A stretch of 64,000 nt of DNA from Leifsonia shinshuensis (GTDB taxonomy: Bacteria > Actinomycetota > Actinomycetes > Actinomycetales > Microbacteriaceae): positions 54,179 through 118,178 of the forward strand of contig NZ_CP043642.1 in assembly GCF_014217625.1 (NCBI RefSeq), given 5' to 3'. The notes under the pieces were generated by a model. The model did no database searches. It was not told the DNA's origin and saw only the letters and a program-made list of their open reading frames with translations. The position numbers and the translations under genes are program-made. How positions within the stretch are numbered: the first letter of the stretch is position 1; each line of letters starts with the position of its first letter. Below are positions 1 to 7,783 of this stretch, in pieces.

Positions 1-2
1 AA

Positions 3-287
3 TTCACTCCCGAGCGTTGGGCCTCCTTGATGGAGGAGACCGCCTCCGTGACGAGCCAGAGCGAGAAGCTGCTGGTCGAGATAGCGACGTTCTTCGACGT
101 CGATAGGGTCTATCTCACCAACTTCGCCCAGGAAGATGTCACCGAGCACGTCGAGGCACAGCTCGTCCTCCGTAGAACGCTGAAACAGATCGGGGGCGCG
201 ACCGTCTCGGCGCGCGCGCTCGGCAATGTTCCCGCCAGCGCACTCCTTCAGATAGCGAAAGACATTTCAGCAACAGACCAGAAGTAG
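3..287 (+). CDS. XRE-type transcriptional regulator, C-terminal part (5' end outside window)
   Basis: The frame is open from the left edge, so the gene starts outside the window. The visible part begins with FTPERW and continues with LLVEIATFFDVDRVYLTNF, the usual end of an XRE/Cro helix-turn-helix domain in actinobacteria, followed by about 50 residues of helical tail. An ATG or TTG inside (27-32) would make only 86 residues lacking the DNA-binding helices, so I read this as a truncated view of a longer protein. It ends 8 bp before an ImmA/IrrE peptidase gene, and XRE plus ImmA is a well-known regulator/protease pair. The exact regulatory target is unknown. Confidence 0.6.
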   Translation, partial: FTPERWASLMEETASVTSQSEKLLVEIATFFDVDRVYLTNFAQEDVTEHVEAQLVLRRTLKQIGGATVSARALGNVPASALLQIAKDISATDQK

Positions 288-295
288 AGCCATAA

Positions 296-817
296 ATGAG
301 CGTCAATTCGGGGACGCCCCATGGTCGAACGCCTGCAGACATTGCCAAGAACGCTCAGCGCAAGTTCGACAGCCTCAATCTCAACAGCAACACCTCCACT
401 CTCATCGACGTCGTCGGTCTCGTCGTGGACCGGTCCGGGAAACCGATCGCGATTGAACCCATCGGTGACAAGAGTTGGGCCACCGTTACCGGACTCTGGG
501 TCGACACCGCCGAACGGCACCGCATCCTGATCCGCAAGACGGACACGCCGCTCTACCAGATGCACGTGGTCTTGCACGAACTCGCACACATCCTCTTCGA
601 GCACCCCGGCTGCAAGACCGCGCGAGCCACCGCGCCGGGAGTGGCGATCGACGCCACCTCGGCCGAGGTCCGTGCCCGCAAAGTCATCGCGTCCACCTCC
701 AGCCCCAGCGCGGTCTCAGACGCCGTTATGGAAGGGGAAGCCGAACACCTGGCTTTCCTGCTGTCGCGGATCCTGCTGCGGCCCAAGAACGACTCCGACG
801 AGCGAGTTTTCGGCTGA
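296..817 (+). CDS. ImmA/IrrE family metallo-endopeptidase
   Basis: A 173-residue protein with the zinc-protease signature HELAH at residues 94-98, inside LYQMHVVLHELAHILFEHPG. Family members cleave or inactivate a neighbouring XRE repressor, as ImmA does to ImmR. The partner here is the XRE gene just upstream, 8 bp away. A conserved acidic stretch (MEGEAEHLAFLLSRIL) follows near the C-terminus and could supply the third zinc ligand. The TGA overlaps the ATG of the next gene, so the two are probably translated together. I see no signal peptide, so it is cytoplasmic. The ATG start is chosen because it is the first in frame after the upstream stop. Confidence 0.85.
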   Translation: MSVNSGTPHGRTPADIAKNAQRKFDSLNLNSNTSTLIDVVGLVVDRSGKPIAIEPIGDKSWATVTGLWVDTAERHRILIRKTDTPLYQMHVVLHELAHILFEHPGCKTARATAPGVAIDATSAEVRARKVIASTSSPSAVSDAVMEGEAEHLAFLLSRILLRPKNDSDERVFG

Positions 818-1782
818 TGCACGAACTGAAAACAGCAGCGACCATCATCCTGGCCCTCGTCTTCGTGCTCCGCACACCCTCCGCGATCCGGGAACCGCGC
901 AGTCGCCTGTCCTGGCTCGCGTCCGGTGTCGGTACGCTCGCGCTGCTTACCCTCGGCACCGTGATCCCTCAGCGGGTCGTCGACGGCTGGCTCGGGGGCG
1001 AAAACTGGATCAACCTCGCCCAGAATCTTCTCTGCACCATCGCCTTCTGGCTGGTGACCCAGGCCGCCATCTCGCAAGACGGACAACGCCGGCGGCTGCG
1101 CTGGTGGCCGCTCGCGCTGGCGCTCATCGCGTTCACCATCCCGTTCCTCTTCATCACCGATCGCGGTACGACGGACTACTACTTCATCCCACACCGCACG
1201 GGACAGACCGCGATGTGGCTCTACGCCTCGATCTACATGGCAACGATCGCGTCCATCTCGTTCGAACTGCTCCGGGGGGTAAACCGCCGTGAAGCCCGCT
1301 CCTACTGGTTCTTCCGTGCTGGAGCTGCACTGGTCATCCTCGCCAGCCTCGACGAGATCGTCTACCTGACCTTCGCGCGCTTCCAGATGGCCCCAGCCTC
1401 GGTGATCGAACTGCTCAAGAACGGGTTCGACCCGTTCTTCTACGTGGGAGTCATCCTGATCGTCGCGGGTATCGCGTCGTTCACCGCGACCCGCTCCTTC
1501 CGCGAACTGCGCCTCCAAGCCAAGCTGTTCCTGCTGGGGCGCGTCCTCGCCCGCCGCGGTCTCCCCCGCCCTCAATCCGTGCCCTCAACGGACACGATCG
1601 GCCGGGTCTACGACCACGTGATCACCATCCGCGACCAGGAAACCATGGCCGAAATCACACTCAGCCGTGGTGAAGCGATCCTCGTGGCCGGATCCGAACG
1701 CTTCGTCGCCCGGAGCCTGCCCAACGCACCAAGCGAACCGATGGTCCAATCGCTCACCATCACGAACGGAGCTACCGCATGA
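817..1782 (+). CDS. MAB_1171c-type (DUF6545-like) multi-pass membrane protein
   Basis: A 321-residue protein with about seven hydrophobic segments (first near residues 5-17, others around 30-50, 60-80, 95-112, 130-150, 165-185 and 205-225), followed by a cytoplasmic C-terminal region of about 95 residues. The order XRE, ImmA/IrrE peptidase, seven-helix protein is recurrent in actinobacteria, where the third gene is annotated as a putative transporter of the MAB_1171c family. No substrate is known. A longer frame reaches back to 475 but overlaps the peptidase gene. The ATG at 817, joined to the upstream TGA, is the natural start. The name rests on gene order and topology rather than on a catalytic motif. 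Confidence 0.6.
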   Translation: MHELKTAATIILALVFVLRTPSAIREPRSRLSWLASGVGTLALLTLGTVIPQRVVDGWLGGENWINLAQNLLCTIAFWLVTQAAISQDGQRRRLRWWPLALALIAFTIPFLFITDRGTTDYYFIPHRTGQTAMWLYASIYMATIASISFELLRGVNRREARSYWFFRAGAALVILASLDEIVYLTFARFQMAPASVIELLKNGFDPFFYVGVILIVAGIASFTATRSFRELRLQAKLFLLGRVLARRGLPRPQSVPSTDTIGRVYDHVITIRDQETMAEITLSRGEAILVAGSERFVARSLPNAPSEPMVQSLTITNGATA

Positions 1783-2922
1783 TCTGGGCTGTCGTCATCG
1801 TCGCAGTCCTCGTCGTTGCCGCAATCGGCATCGGCGCCCTGGCCGTCGTCCTCGCCCGCCGTGTCGTAATGCCGCGGCCACCGAAACTCACCGCGATCCG
1901 CGACATCGACCTGGAATCCGAGACGATCACCCTCGACGCCGACCGCAAGACCCTGCACGCCGGCACCTTCGGACTCTGGGCAGGTGACAACGGCTACGCC
2001 CTAGTAGGCGACATCGTGCGCCACGACACCTCCGACGACTCGATCACCCGCAAGCTGCTCGAAGTCGACGGTACGGGCCTGTCAGAGGCCACAGAAGGGC
2101 GGTGGACCGGCCACGTGCTCCGCTCACCCGCCGTCCTGCACCGCAACGATCGCGAAGTCCTCATCCCCGTCGACGGCGGAACGGCTCCGGCTTGGCTCAT
2201 CGAGCCCGACGGCACCCCCACCACGACCTGGGCCATTCACATCCACGGCGTGCGCACGACACGAATCACAGCGCTACGCACCGTCCCCGCGGCCGACCAG
2301 CTCGGCATGACCTCACTCGTCGTCTCCTTCCGGGGCGACACCGAAGGCCCGGAGGTGCGGAACGGCGCCTCAGGCCTCGGAACCACGGAATGGCCCGACG
2401 TCGACGCGGCGATCGCCTACGCGCTCGAGCACGGCGCCGAACGCGTCTTCCTCTTCGCTTGGTCCATGGGCGCCAGCATCGCCCTACTACTCACCGAGCG
2501 CTCCCCGCACCGTGAGGCGATCGGGGGGCTGGTCCTTGTCGCGCCGTCGACCGACTGGCGGACCGTCATCCGCTATGGCGCGCACAAGGCACACCTCCCT
2601 GCATTCCTGGCCGCTGCTGCAGCAGGAGCCCTCGCCGGCCGCCTCAGCAGCCGAATTGTCGGCCTCGTCTCCCCCATCGACCTAGACGGTAGACGCCCTG
2701 GACTGGACCCGCGGCTCCCGCCTGCAGGTGCCGGCCCTGGTCATCCACTCCGACGGCGATACCGAGATCCCCGTGGTCCTCAGCCGAAAGTTCGCGGCCG
2801 CCAATCCTCACCAGGTCACCCTCGTTGAAATCGACGGCGCAGAGCACGCCTGGGAGTACAACCTCGACCCCGAGCGGTTTAACGCGGTCATCGCGGACTG
2901 GGTAAGTTCCACGACACGCTAA
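1779..2922 (+). pseudogene. Membrane-anchored alpha/beta hydrolase, frameshifted near 2686-2691
   Basis: The first frame (1779-2828) begins with one membrane segment (residues 3-25) and carries an alpha/beta-hydrolase core: oxyanion region HIHG, nucleophile elbow AWSMGAS with Ser near residue 229, and the strand LVLVAPSTDW. Around position 2690 the reading frame changes. The remaining core (ALDWTRGSRLQVPALVIHSDGD, split across the break, then the acid and the terminal His in EIDGAEHAWEY) continues in another frame to 2922. Reading GAC CTA GAC then GTA GAC GCC CTG restores the family sequence, so one base too many, or two missing, separates the halves. Without the second frame the catalytic Asp and His are lost. 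It overlaps the upstream membrane-protein gene by 4 bp. A sequencing error is the alternative to true decay. Confidence 0.7.
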
Positions 2923-2933
2923 CGGGGGTCGCA

Positions 2934-2958
2934 TATAGGGACGGCTAATGCCCCTATA
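2934..2958. promoter_or_regulatory. Inverted repeat TATAGGG/CCCTATA upstream of a small plasmid gene
   Basis: Arms TATAGGG (2934-2940) and CCCTATA (2952-2958) are perfect inverted repeats separated by 11 bp, in the gap between the hydrolase remnant and the small gene at 3079. It could be an operator or the end of the upstream transcript. No poly-T follows it. Confidence 0.3.
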
Positions 2959-3044
2959 CCGGGTAGTCTGCTGCTCGTGCATAAATCCGGAGCTAGTGAG
3001 ACGGCTGATTCGGCCGACTCTGCAAACACGCCCGCGAGCCTGCC

Positions 3045-3062
3045 GTTAATCCCGGGATTAAC
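3045..3062. promoter_or_regulatory. 18-bp perfect palindrome GTTAATCCCGGGATTAAC
   Basis: A perfect 18-bp palindrome ending 16 bp before the ATG at 3079. Its half-site GTTAATC recurs twice, as part of a tandem repeat, in front of the plasmid gene at 63178, where the coding sequence also opens with ATGGCAGGCAG. This suggests a common dimeric regulator of the two plasmid units, which is inference. Confidence 0.45.
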
Positions 3063-3078
3063 GCGACAAGATGAGCGC

Positions 3079-3333
3079 ATGGCAGGCAGGAACGCTGGTA
3101 AGAAGCGCAACTACTTCGTCCGAGGCAACAAGGACGCATGGAGAGCGGACCTTCTGCTCTCGCCCTTCATCGAAGAAGCCATCGACAGTGCCGCCGCCGA
3201 GTCAGGAAACTACTCGCCGGCGCTCTACCTCGAGCTGTTCATCCGCGAGTATGTCGCGGAGCACGGCCACTTGCCTGCCGTCCCGGTCGCACTGATGGAG
3301 TCATCGGAGGTGTCCTCTACGGCAGCCGCTTAA
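3079..3333 (+). CDS. Small conserved plasmid protein, unknown function
   Basis: An 84-residue protein starting MAGRNAGKKRNYFVRG and containing SPFIEEAIDSAAAESGNYSPALYLELFIREYV. That order (basic tail, short strand-like segment, two amphipathic helices) recalls ribbon-helix-helix or plasmid copy-control proteins, but there is no definitive motif. The frame is open back to a GTG at 2977 (118 residues). I prefer the ATG at 3079 because an 18-bp palindrome that looks like an operator covers the would-be coding region just upstream. It lies between an accessory block and the replication gene and is followed by a clear hairpin terminator. Confidence 0.5.
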   Translation: MAGRNAGKKRNYFVRGNKDAWRADLLLSPFIEEAIDSAAAESGNYSPALYLELFIREYVAEHGHLPAVPVALMESSEVSSTAAA

Positions 3334-3340
3334 AGAGAAA

Positions 3341-3360
3341 GGGCCGCCTTACGGCGGCCC
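3341..3360 (+). terminator. GC-rich hairpin terminator
   Basis: GGGCCGCC, loop TTAC, GGCGGCCC: an uninterrupted 8-bp stem just 7 bp after the stop of the small plasmid gene. There is no long T tract, which is common for terminators in high-GC actinobacteria. Confidence 0.7.
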
Positions 3361-3931
3361 GTCCCAGGTTTTCACTCTGGAGCTCAAGTCCCTCACTCGC
3401 CAAAGTTTCGGCTTGAGCTTCTTCCCAAATAAATCCGGAATGGCCCGGAGGCTTTTCCGTACCCTCTGAGAGGAGTTGGCAGCATCGTAACCCAGATTTC
3501 GGGTTCCTGCACGTGCGCACGCGTCCCGCGTGTCGGCGTGTCGGCCACAGATCGCTCCGTCGCCCGTCTCGTCGACGTCGAGCTTCCGCTGTCCCTCTCC
3601 CCCACTACTTCCCCGTCCCGCCCCGCTACGACGACGTGCGCGGCCGCTGACGGGTCGCATCCTGCACGCCCGATCGACCTGGTCGACGGCGCGTGCGCGC
3701 AGCTCCTCACGGTGAGGAGGACGGTCACCTGATCTAGCGCAGAGACCGCGGCCGGCGCCTGACGCCCGCCCTCACCCCGCACCGGTCGGACCCGCAACAG
3801 CGGCCCCGACGCATCGCATCGAAGGAACGCCGAGTCACAGTCGGCGACCTTTGTGCGCCCAAAAACAGAGCCGAGCACATACCGGCAGCTTTGCTGCGCC
3901 CATTTTCAGGCCGGAGAGGTCACCAGAAGCC
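3361..3931. other. Intergenic region upstream of the replication gene; no gene seen
   Basis: About 570 bp without a convincing coding frame. It holds GC-rich stretches with short repeated words such as CGTGTCGG (near 3530-3540) and a short hairpin GCAGCtttGCTGC near 3889. It probably contains the promoter and leader of the replication gene. A long open frame on the reverse strand (3393-3878) has biased composition without recognisable protein features and is not accepted. Confidence 0.4.
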
Positions 3932-5566
3932 ATGAGAACACACGTCGCCCCGATGCGCGGCCGCCGTAGCGCGGCCGACGCCGGCGACCGCTCATGGCTC
4001 CCCACCCCCGGCGAGGTCGCCGAAGCCCTCCATGCCCACGAAGCGAGCGACACGTTCCGACCGCCGAGGCAGCGGGGTGAGCCCGCACCGCGCAGTTGGG
4101 CGATCCACGTCCCAGCCGAGGAATGGGCCAAGATCCCCGCCTGGTGGTCCGGCGCCCACTGGTTCGACTGCGTCATCGACTGGCTGCACTCCCCCGAGCG
4201 AGAGAAAGCCCGGCAGCGGTGGCACGTCGCCGATGCCACCCTGCTGGCGATCGCGCACGTGCTCCGTTACGCCGCCGAACCGGCTACCGGCCGCCACGTC
4301 ACTCTCTCCTACGCGACGATCCGCGCCCGCGTCCTGGCCAACACCGAGGCCGCCGAGGGACGCACGATCCGGCTCAAGGCCGACGAGAGCGTGCGCCTGG
4401 CCATCCGCACCCTCGAGGCCGGCGGTTTCGTGCACGTCCACGCCACGGGCCGGAACCTGCTCTCCCGGGAGGAGAAAGCCGAGGCGTTCGAAACGCACGG
4501 CGGCCACCAGGAGCAGGCCGCCAACGTCATGGCGCTCACGCTCCCCGCCCTCAAGGCTGTGGATAACTCCGCGTCTCTAGATCCCGTTTTGGGCCTAACC
4601 GCTTCCGTCCCGTCAAAACCTTCTTCTTCGGTAGATCTAGAACAACAATCCCCAAGGGGAATGGAGCGCGCTACGCGCGCCAGGCCGAATAGGAACAAGG
4701 GTTTTTCTGACGATCCGTCAGCAAACGTCCCCGAGAGGGTACGATCCCTCGACAGACTGCGACTTCTCGCGCACCTGGACCGGCACTACGGCGGCTCTCT
4801 CGCCGGTCCCCGACTCGGCAAGACCGGGAAGCTCCTCACGCGCCACATCGGCCAGCTCGACCACGCCCTCACCGCCGCAGGCGTCGACCTCGACGCCTGG
4901 ACCTGGTGGCAGATCGCCGACCTGGTCGACGCCCGCCACTCCGGCGACAAGAGCACCGCCCAACAGAAGATCACCGCGGCCGCCGACCCACTGCGCTACT
5001 TCATCTGGATGGTCAAACAGGTCATCACCCCCGGCGAGAAGCCCCGCACCATCATCCGCACCAGCCCCGTCAAGCACGCCACTCCCTCCCCCGCCCGAGA
5101 CGACGGAAGGCTGCCCCTGGCGCCGACCTCCGCGGAACGCCAGGCGATCGACACCACGATCCGCGAGATCCATCGGCAGCGGGCCGACGAACTCCAGGCG
5201 CAGCGCACCCGGCGCGCCACCGAACGTCGGCGCATCACCGACGTCCTCCTCGGCGAAGGCATGCACCCCGCCGACTTCCCCGCCGTCGTCCGCAAGCTCC
5301 ACACCGAGGTGCAGCAGGTACACGAACTCCTCACCACCCGAGGCTGGCAGCTCGACCACGTCGAGCTCGGCCACGGCGACATCGTCTGGATCAACCCGAA
5401 GCAAAAGGCCGACATCCCAGACGACGCTGACCTGAACACCGTGACCACGATCCGCTTCGCTCCCCCGGCGACGGCCGATGACCACAACACGTACGTCGTA
5501 AACAAGGCCGGATCTGCTCACAGCGACCGAGCCGTCACCCTCGGCGAGCTGTTCCGCGAGTTGTAG
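3932..5566 (+). CDS. Putative plasmid replication initiator (RepA-like), two-domain
   Basis: A 544-residue cytoplasmic protein. An N-terminal domain (about residues 20-210) includes a stretch that looks like a winged helix (HVTLSYATIRARVLANTEAA, then a strand pair VHVHATGR). A low-complexity linker at about residues 208-265 (4558-4720), with visibly lower GC, joins it to a second alpha-helical domain (RLLAHLDRHYGGSLAGPRLGKTGKLL and WTWWQIADLVDAR). The first ATG with a purine-rich GGAGAGG ahead is at 3932. A 27-codon extension to 3851 is possible but has no ribosome site. It is followed directly by an iteron array and parA, the classical order rep, iterons, par, and this context is the main reason for the call. 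No homologue name can be fixed from sequence alone. Confidence 0.5.
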   Translation: MRTHVAPMRGRRSAADAGDRSWLPTPGEVAEALHAHEASDTFRPPRQRGEPAPRSWAIHVPAEEWAKIPAWWSGAHWFDCVIDWLHSPEREKARQRWHVADATLLAIAHVLRYAAEPATGRHVTLSYATIRARVLANTEAAEGRTIRLKADESVRLAIRTLEAGGFVHVHATGRNLLSREEKAEAFETHGGHQEQAANVMALTLPALKAVDNSASLDPVLGLTASVPSKPSSSVDLEQQSPRGMERATRARPNRNKGFSDDPSANVPERVRSLDRLRLLAHLDRHYGGSLAGPRLGKTGKLLTRHIGQLDHALTAAGVDLDAWTWWQIADLVDARHSGDKSTAQQKITAAADPLRYFIWMVKQVITPGEKPRTIIRTSPVKHATPSPARDDGRLPLAPTSAERQAIDTTIREIHRQRADELQAQRTRRATERRRITDVLLGEGMHPADFPAVVRKLHTEVQQVHELLTTRGWQLDHVELGHGDIVWINPKQKADIPDDADLNTVTTIRFAPPATADDHNTYVVNKAGSAHSDRAVTLGELFREL

Positions 5567-5581
5567 TTACAGACTCTGTAA
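5567..5581. promoter_or_regulatory. 15-bp palindrome TTACAGACTCTGTAA
   Basis: Arms TTACAGA and TCTGTAA around a single C, immediately after the rep stop codon. The half-site (T)TACAGA(G)/(C)TCTGTAA recurs at least four more times up to the parA start and once at the end of the par operon, so it is probably the binding site of the Rep or partition protein. Confidence 0.55.
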
Positions 5582-5612
5582 GTCACGAAGTCACGAAGTC
5601 ACGAAGTCACGA
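5581..5612. repeat. Four tandem copies of AGTCACGA
   Basis: Exact 8-bp unit repeated four times, followed by the related AGTCTGTAAC. AGTCACGA-like words reappear singly at about 5851, 5873 and 5896. It is part of the presumed origin/centromere. Confidence 0.8.
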
Positions 5613-5665
5613 AGTCTGTAACTTGGGCGGCCGTGTGCTATCGTACTCACGGAGTTACAGAGTTC

Positions 5666-5793
5666 CGAACTACGGAACTACGGAACTACGGAAGTACGGA
5701 ACTACGGAAGTACGGAAGTACGGAAGTACGGAAGTACGGAAGTACGGAAGTACGGAAGTACGGAAGTACGGAAGTACGGAAGTACGGAAGTAC
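5666..5793. repeat. Iteron array: 16 tandem 8-bp units (GGAAGTAC/GGAACTAC)
   Basis: Sixteen uninterrupted 8-bp units occupy 128 bp. The first is CGAACTAC; units 2, 3 and 5 are GGAACTAC; all others are GGAAGTAC. Tandem short repeats between rep and parA are typical of iteron origins or of partition centromeres bound by ribbon-helix-helix proteins. Three 8-bp units equal eight codons, so the reading frame stays open through the array and even runs into parA, but the repeated octapeptide it would encode is most likely a by-product. Confidence 0.85.
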
Positions 5794-5905
5794 CAGACTT
5801 TGGAACTTACAGAGCAAAAACGGAGCGATGGACCTGAAACTTACAAAGTCACGAACTCCCGAAGTCTGTTAGTCACGAACTCGCAGACTTCCAAAATCAC
5901 GAACA

Positions 5906-5941
5906 TACAGAGTTGCGAAACGCCGCGGGCGCAACTCTGTA
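5906..5941. promoter_or_regulatory. Inverted repeat with 12-bp arms in front of parA
   Basis: TACAGAGTTGCG (5906-5917) and CGCAACTCTGTA (5930-5941) are perfectly complementary, separated by 12 bp (AAACGCCGCGGG). It lies 29 bp before the parA ATG and contains the same TACAGAGT half-site as the palindromes after rep and after the par operon, so it is a likely autoregulatory operator of parAB. Confidence 0.6.
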
Positions 5942-5970
5942 ACTTCCGAACCTACAGATTGGATAGGACC

Positions 5971-6633
5971 ATGAGAATCGTTGCTGTAGCAGGCCAGAAG
6001 GGCGGGATCGGCAAGACGACGTCGGTGATGAACCTGTCGGCCGTACTAGCCAAAGGCGGGAATCGCGTCCTCGTGGTGGATGCCGACGGTCAGCGATCAA
6101 CGACGTGGTGGGCTGGCAATGGGGGAGAGGATCTACCGTTCGACTTCGCCCCGGACGTTGATCCCAAGAACCTCGCTCGCTTGCGAGAGCTGCCCTACGA
6201 CCTCATCTTTGTCGACACTCCGGGCAACCTCGAAGCTACATCGACGCTGTCTGCCGTGCTCGATTCCGCGGATTTCGTGATTCTGCCCCTGGTGCTCGAC
6301 CCTCTCGCAGTGCAGCCGCTCGTTCGAACCGTTAAGTCTCTTGTGGAGCCTCGACACCTCGACTACCGCGTGCTTCTCAATAACATCGACCGCCGGCGAG
6401 GCGACGCACACCTCCAGGATTGGGAGGGGATCGTCGACAATCTGGGCCTTGCGCGATTCAAGAACCACGTCCGCAAGTCGGCGAGCGTGACCGACGCTCC
6501 TCTGACTGGCCGGGTCGTCACCGACTACACGGATACGCGACAGAACCGGGCCGCGATCTTCGACTACAACTCAGTCGCGCTCGAGCTTCAATCCATCTGG
6601 GCAAACGCCCCCGTTCAGGCAGGAGCAATCTGA
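5971..6633 (+). CDS. parA: ParA family partition ATPase
   Basis: A 220-residue Walker-type ATPase. The deviant Walker A motif is at residues 10-17 (KGGIGKTT), followed by VLVVDADGQRST and the Walker B strand LIFVDTPGN. Length and the lack of an N-terminal DNA-binding domain fit the short ParA (type Ib) proteins that pull plasmid copies apart on the nucleoid. The start is the ATG after the operator. The upstream open frame through the iterons is not used. The stop overlaps the ATG of the partner gene. Repression by the small partner protein through the inverted repeats upstream is likely for this family. Confidence 0.9.
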   Translation: MRIVAVAGQKGGIGKTTSVMNLSAVLAKGGNRVLVVDADGQRSTTWWAGNGGEDLPFDFAPDVDPKNLARLRELPYDLIFVDTPGNLEATSTLSAVLDSADFVILPLVLDPLAVQPLVRTVKSLVEPRHLDYRVLLNNIDRRRGDAHLQDWEGIVDNLGLARFKNHVRKSASVTDAPLTGRVVTDYTDTRQNRAAIFDYNSVALELQSIWANAPVQAGAI

Positions 6634-7121
6634 TGAGCCGCAAGGACCTCTCGACGCTGCTCGACAAGATCAACACTGACGACGTCGAGCCGCTGCAGCA
6701 ACAAGGCGACTCTTCGCCAGCCTCTGACCCTGTCGTGGCCCCGCAGGCGCTAGCCGCTCCGGATGCCGAAACGCCGCTGGTGAAGTCAGCGTCGCCTCGA
6801 AAGCGGCAGCCTGCCCAGGCCAAGAAGGCTGCTGAACCCGCCGCGGCCGCGGCGCCGGCCGCTGTCGTCCCGGCGCCGGCCGGGGGAGAGCCCCTGTATC
6901 TGCGGTTCGTTCGCAAGGAGACCCGTCTTCGCGAGGAGCAGTACGAGACGCTCACGGAGTACGCGCGCAAGCTGAATCGAGCAAAGGCGCCTGGGGCAGG
7001 GGAGCGGATCACCGAGAACACCCTTATCCGGATCGCGATCGACCTCCTGATCCCGCACCTCAACGAGCTCAATGGAAACGACGAGGCACAACTCCGGGAC
7101 TCTGTAACTAACAGAGTTTAG
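6633..7121 (+). CDS. Centromere-binding partition partner (small ParB/ParG-like)
   Basis: A 162-residue protein co-translated with parA (ATGA overlap). Residues about 1-95 are disordered and rich in Ala, Pro and Lys (PAQAKKAAEPAAAAAPAAVV). The C-terminal 65 residues (RFVRKETRLREEQYETLTEY, then ITENTLIRIAIDLLIPHL) look like a ribbon-helix-helix fold: a strand followed by two helices. Such proteins bind tandem short repeats upstream of parA and stimulate the ParA ATPase. The palindrome at 7099-7117 lies across its last codons. It is not a classical ParB, because the KorB/ParB motifs are missing. Confidence 0.65.
   Translation: MSRKDLSTLLDKINTDDVEPLQQQGDSSPASDPVVAPQALAAPDAETPLVKSASPRKRQPAQAKKAAEPAAAAAPAAVVPAPAGGEPLYLRFVRKETRLREEQYETLTEYARKLNRAKAPGAGERITENTLIRIAIDLLIPHLNELNGNDEAQLRDSVTNRV
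7099..7117. promoter_or_regulatory. Inverted repeat ACTCTGT-N5-ACAGAGT at the end of the par operon
   Basis: Perfect 7-bp arms (7099-7105 and 7111-7117) around AACTA, overlapping the final codons of the partition partner. It carries the same half-site as the rep-par intergenic palindromes. It could be an extra binding site or serve as the transcript end between the convergent par and ligD genes. Confidence 0.5.
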
Positions 7122-7510
7122 GGGCGAGGCCAGCTCACGTCGCCGGGAGATACCTCTGGGCGAGCCCTGACGAAACGTGCCGCATGACGAATTGTGCCGC
7201 CAATGATCGAAGTGTCCGCAGAGATTTCGACAGTGAGTGGCTCGATAAGCGTGAGCTTGGTCTCGCGTTTCGGCTGGAAGCGGTCGTACGTGCGAGACGA
7301 GATGACGTCGGGCCACGGATGATCCGCTGATGCGGGTCGGACTAGGGGAGTGAGCGCGCGGGCGGCCGTAGGCCGCACGGGTGTCGTGCGGCCAATGATT
7401 CGTAGCTCGCCGCCCTCATACCGGCCGAGAATCAGCTCGCCCGGCTGGGTCAACGTACCGGTCACCGCGCCCGCAACGACCTCGAAGGTGTCGCGATGCT
7501 TCACCTTGAT
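7118..7510 (-). pseudogene. ligD: LigD ligase C-terminal fragment (OB-fold part), separated from the rest of ligD
   Basis: The reverse-strand frame from ATC at 7510 to the TAA at 7118 encodes 130 residues beginning IKVKHRDTFEVV. It corresponds to ligase motif V (the KVK lysines) and the OB-fold domain of LigD-type ATP-dependent ligases (AVTGTLTQPGELILGRYEGG, HPWPDVISSR, RFVRARPEVSPGDV). It continues exactly, codon for codon, from the W at 14777-14779, where the N-terminal part of ligD stops. The open frame extends past 7510 to 7672, but those residues belong to the inserted element. The stop codon overlaps the end of the par partner gene on the other strand. Alone it has no promoter or catalytic lysine. 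Confidence 0.85.
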
Positions 7511-7783
7511 CCTTATCTGCACTTGAACCGATCGTCCAGCCCTGCCATTTGTTCGATCACCCGAAGTTGACGACGGCTCGTGCTTTTGTGGGGCGTAGTC
7601 GATCAGCTGACATCTGAGCAAGTCCGCAAAAGTGACGACACAGGAATCTGCGTCTCGGCCCGATAGGTTCAAACAAGGGCGCTATTGGGGATAGCGGTTG
7701 AGAATTCCTGGGGGTGCTTCGAGGCGGCAATAGCCGCGATTGGATGATGGCGTCCGCGGGCGCCTGAAATTAGGGGTATTCAA
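7511..7783. other. Left end of the element and leader of the secreted-protein gene
   Basis: About 270 bp without a gene. It contains the end heptamer at 7517-7523, two short hairpins (GCTAT-N5-ATAGC at 7681-7695 and GCGGC-N4-GCCGC at 7724-7737) and a purine-rich AGGGG before the ATG at 7784. The hairpins may shape the leader of the cargo transcript. Confidence 0.45.
7517..7523 (+). repeat. Left-end copy of the terminal heptamer CTGCACT
   Basis: Inverted partner of the heptamer at 14762-14768, located 6 bp from the ligD junction at 7510/7511. Confidence 0.5.

Noticed and set aside
553..1575. Long reverse-strand frame opposite the first genes
   Set aside because: Its translation is Glu/Arg/Asp-rich and lies wholly opposite well-supported genes, so it is a shadow.
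3393..3878. 161-codon reverse-strand frame upstream of rep
   Set aside because: No recognisable features, arginine- and serine-rich composition typical of shadow frames in high-GC DNA, and no ribosome site.
5623..5970. Open frame through the iterons in frame with parA, encoding YGSTEVRK-type repeats
   Set aside because: The repeats are 8 bp long, so three units make 8 codons and any frame without a stop in the unit stays open. The parA start at 5971 gives the normal N-terminus and follows an operator.
7511..7672. Extension of the C-terminal ligase fragment to 184 residues
   Set aside because: The residues before IKVKHRD have no ligase similarity and come from the element's end. The true ligD sequence continues at 14777.
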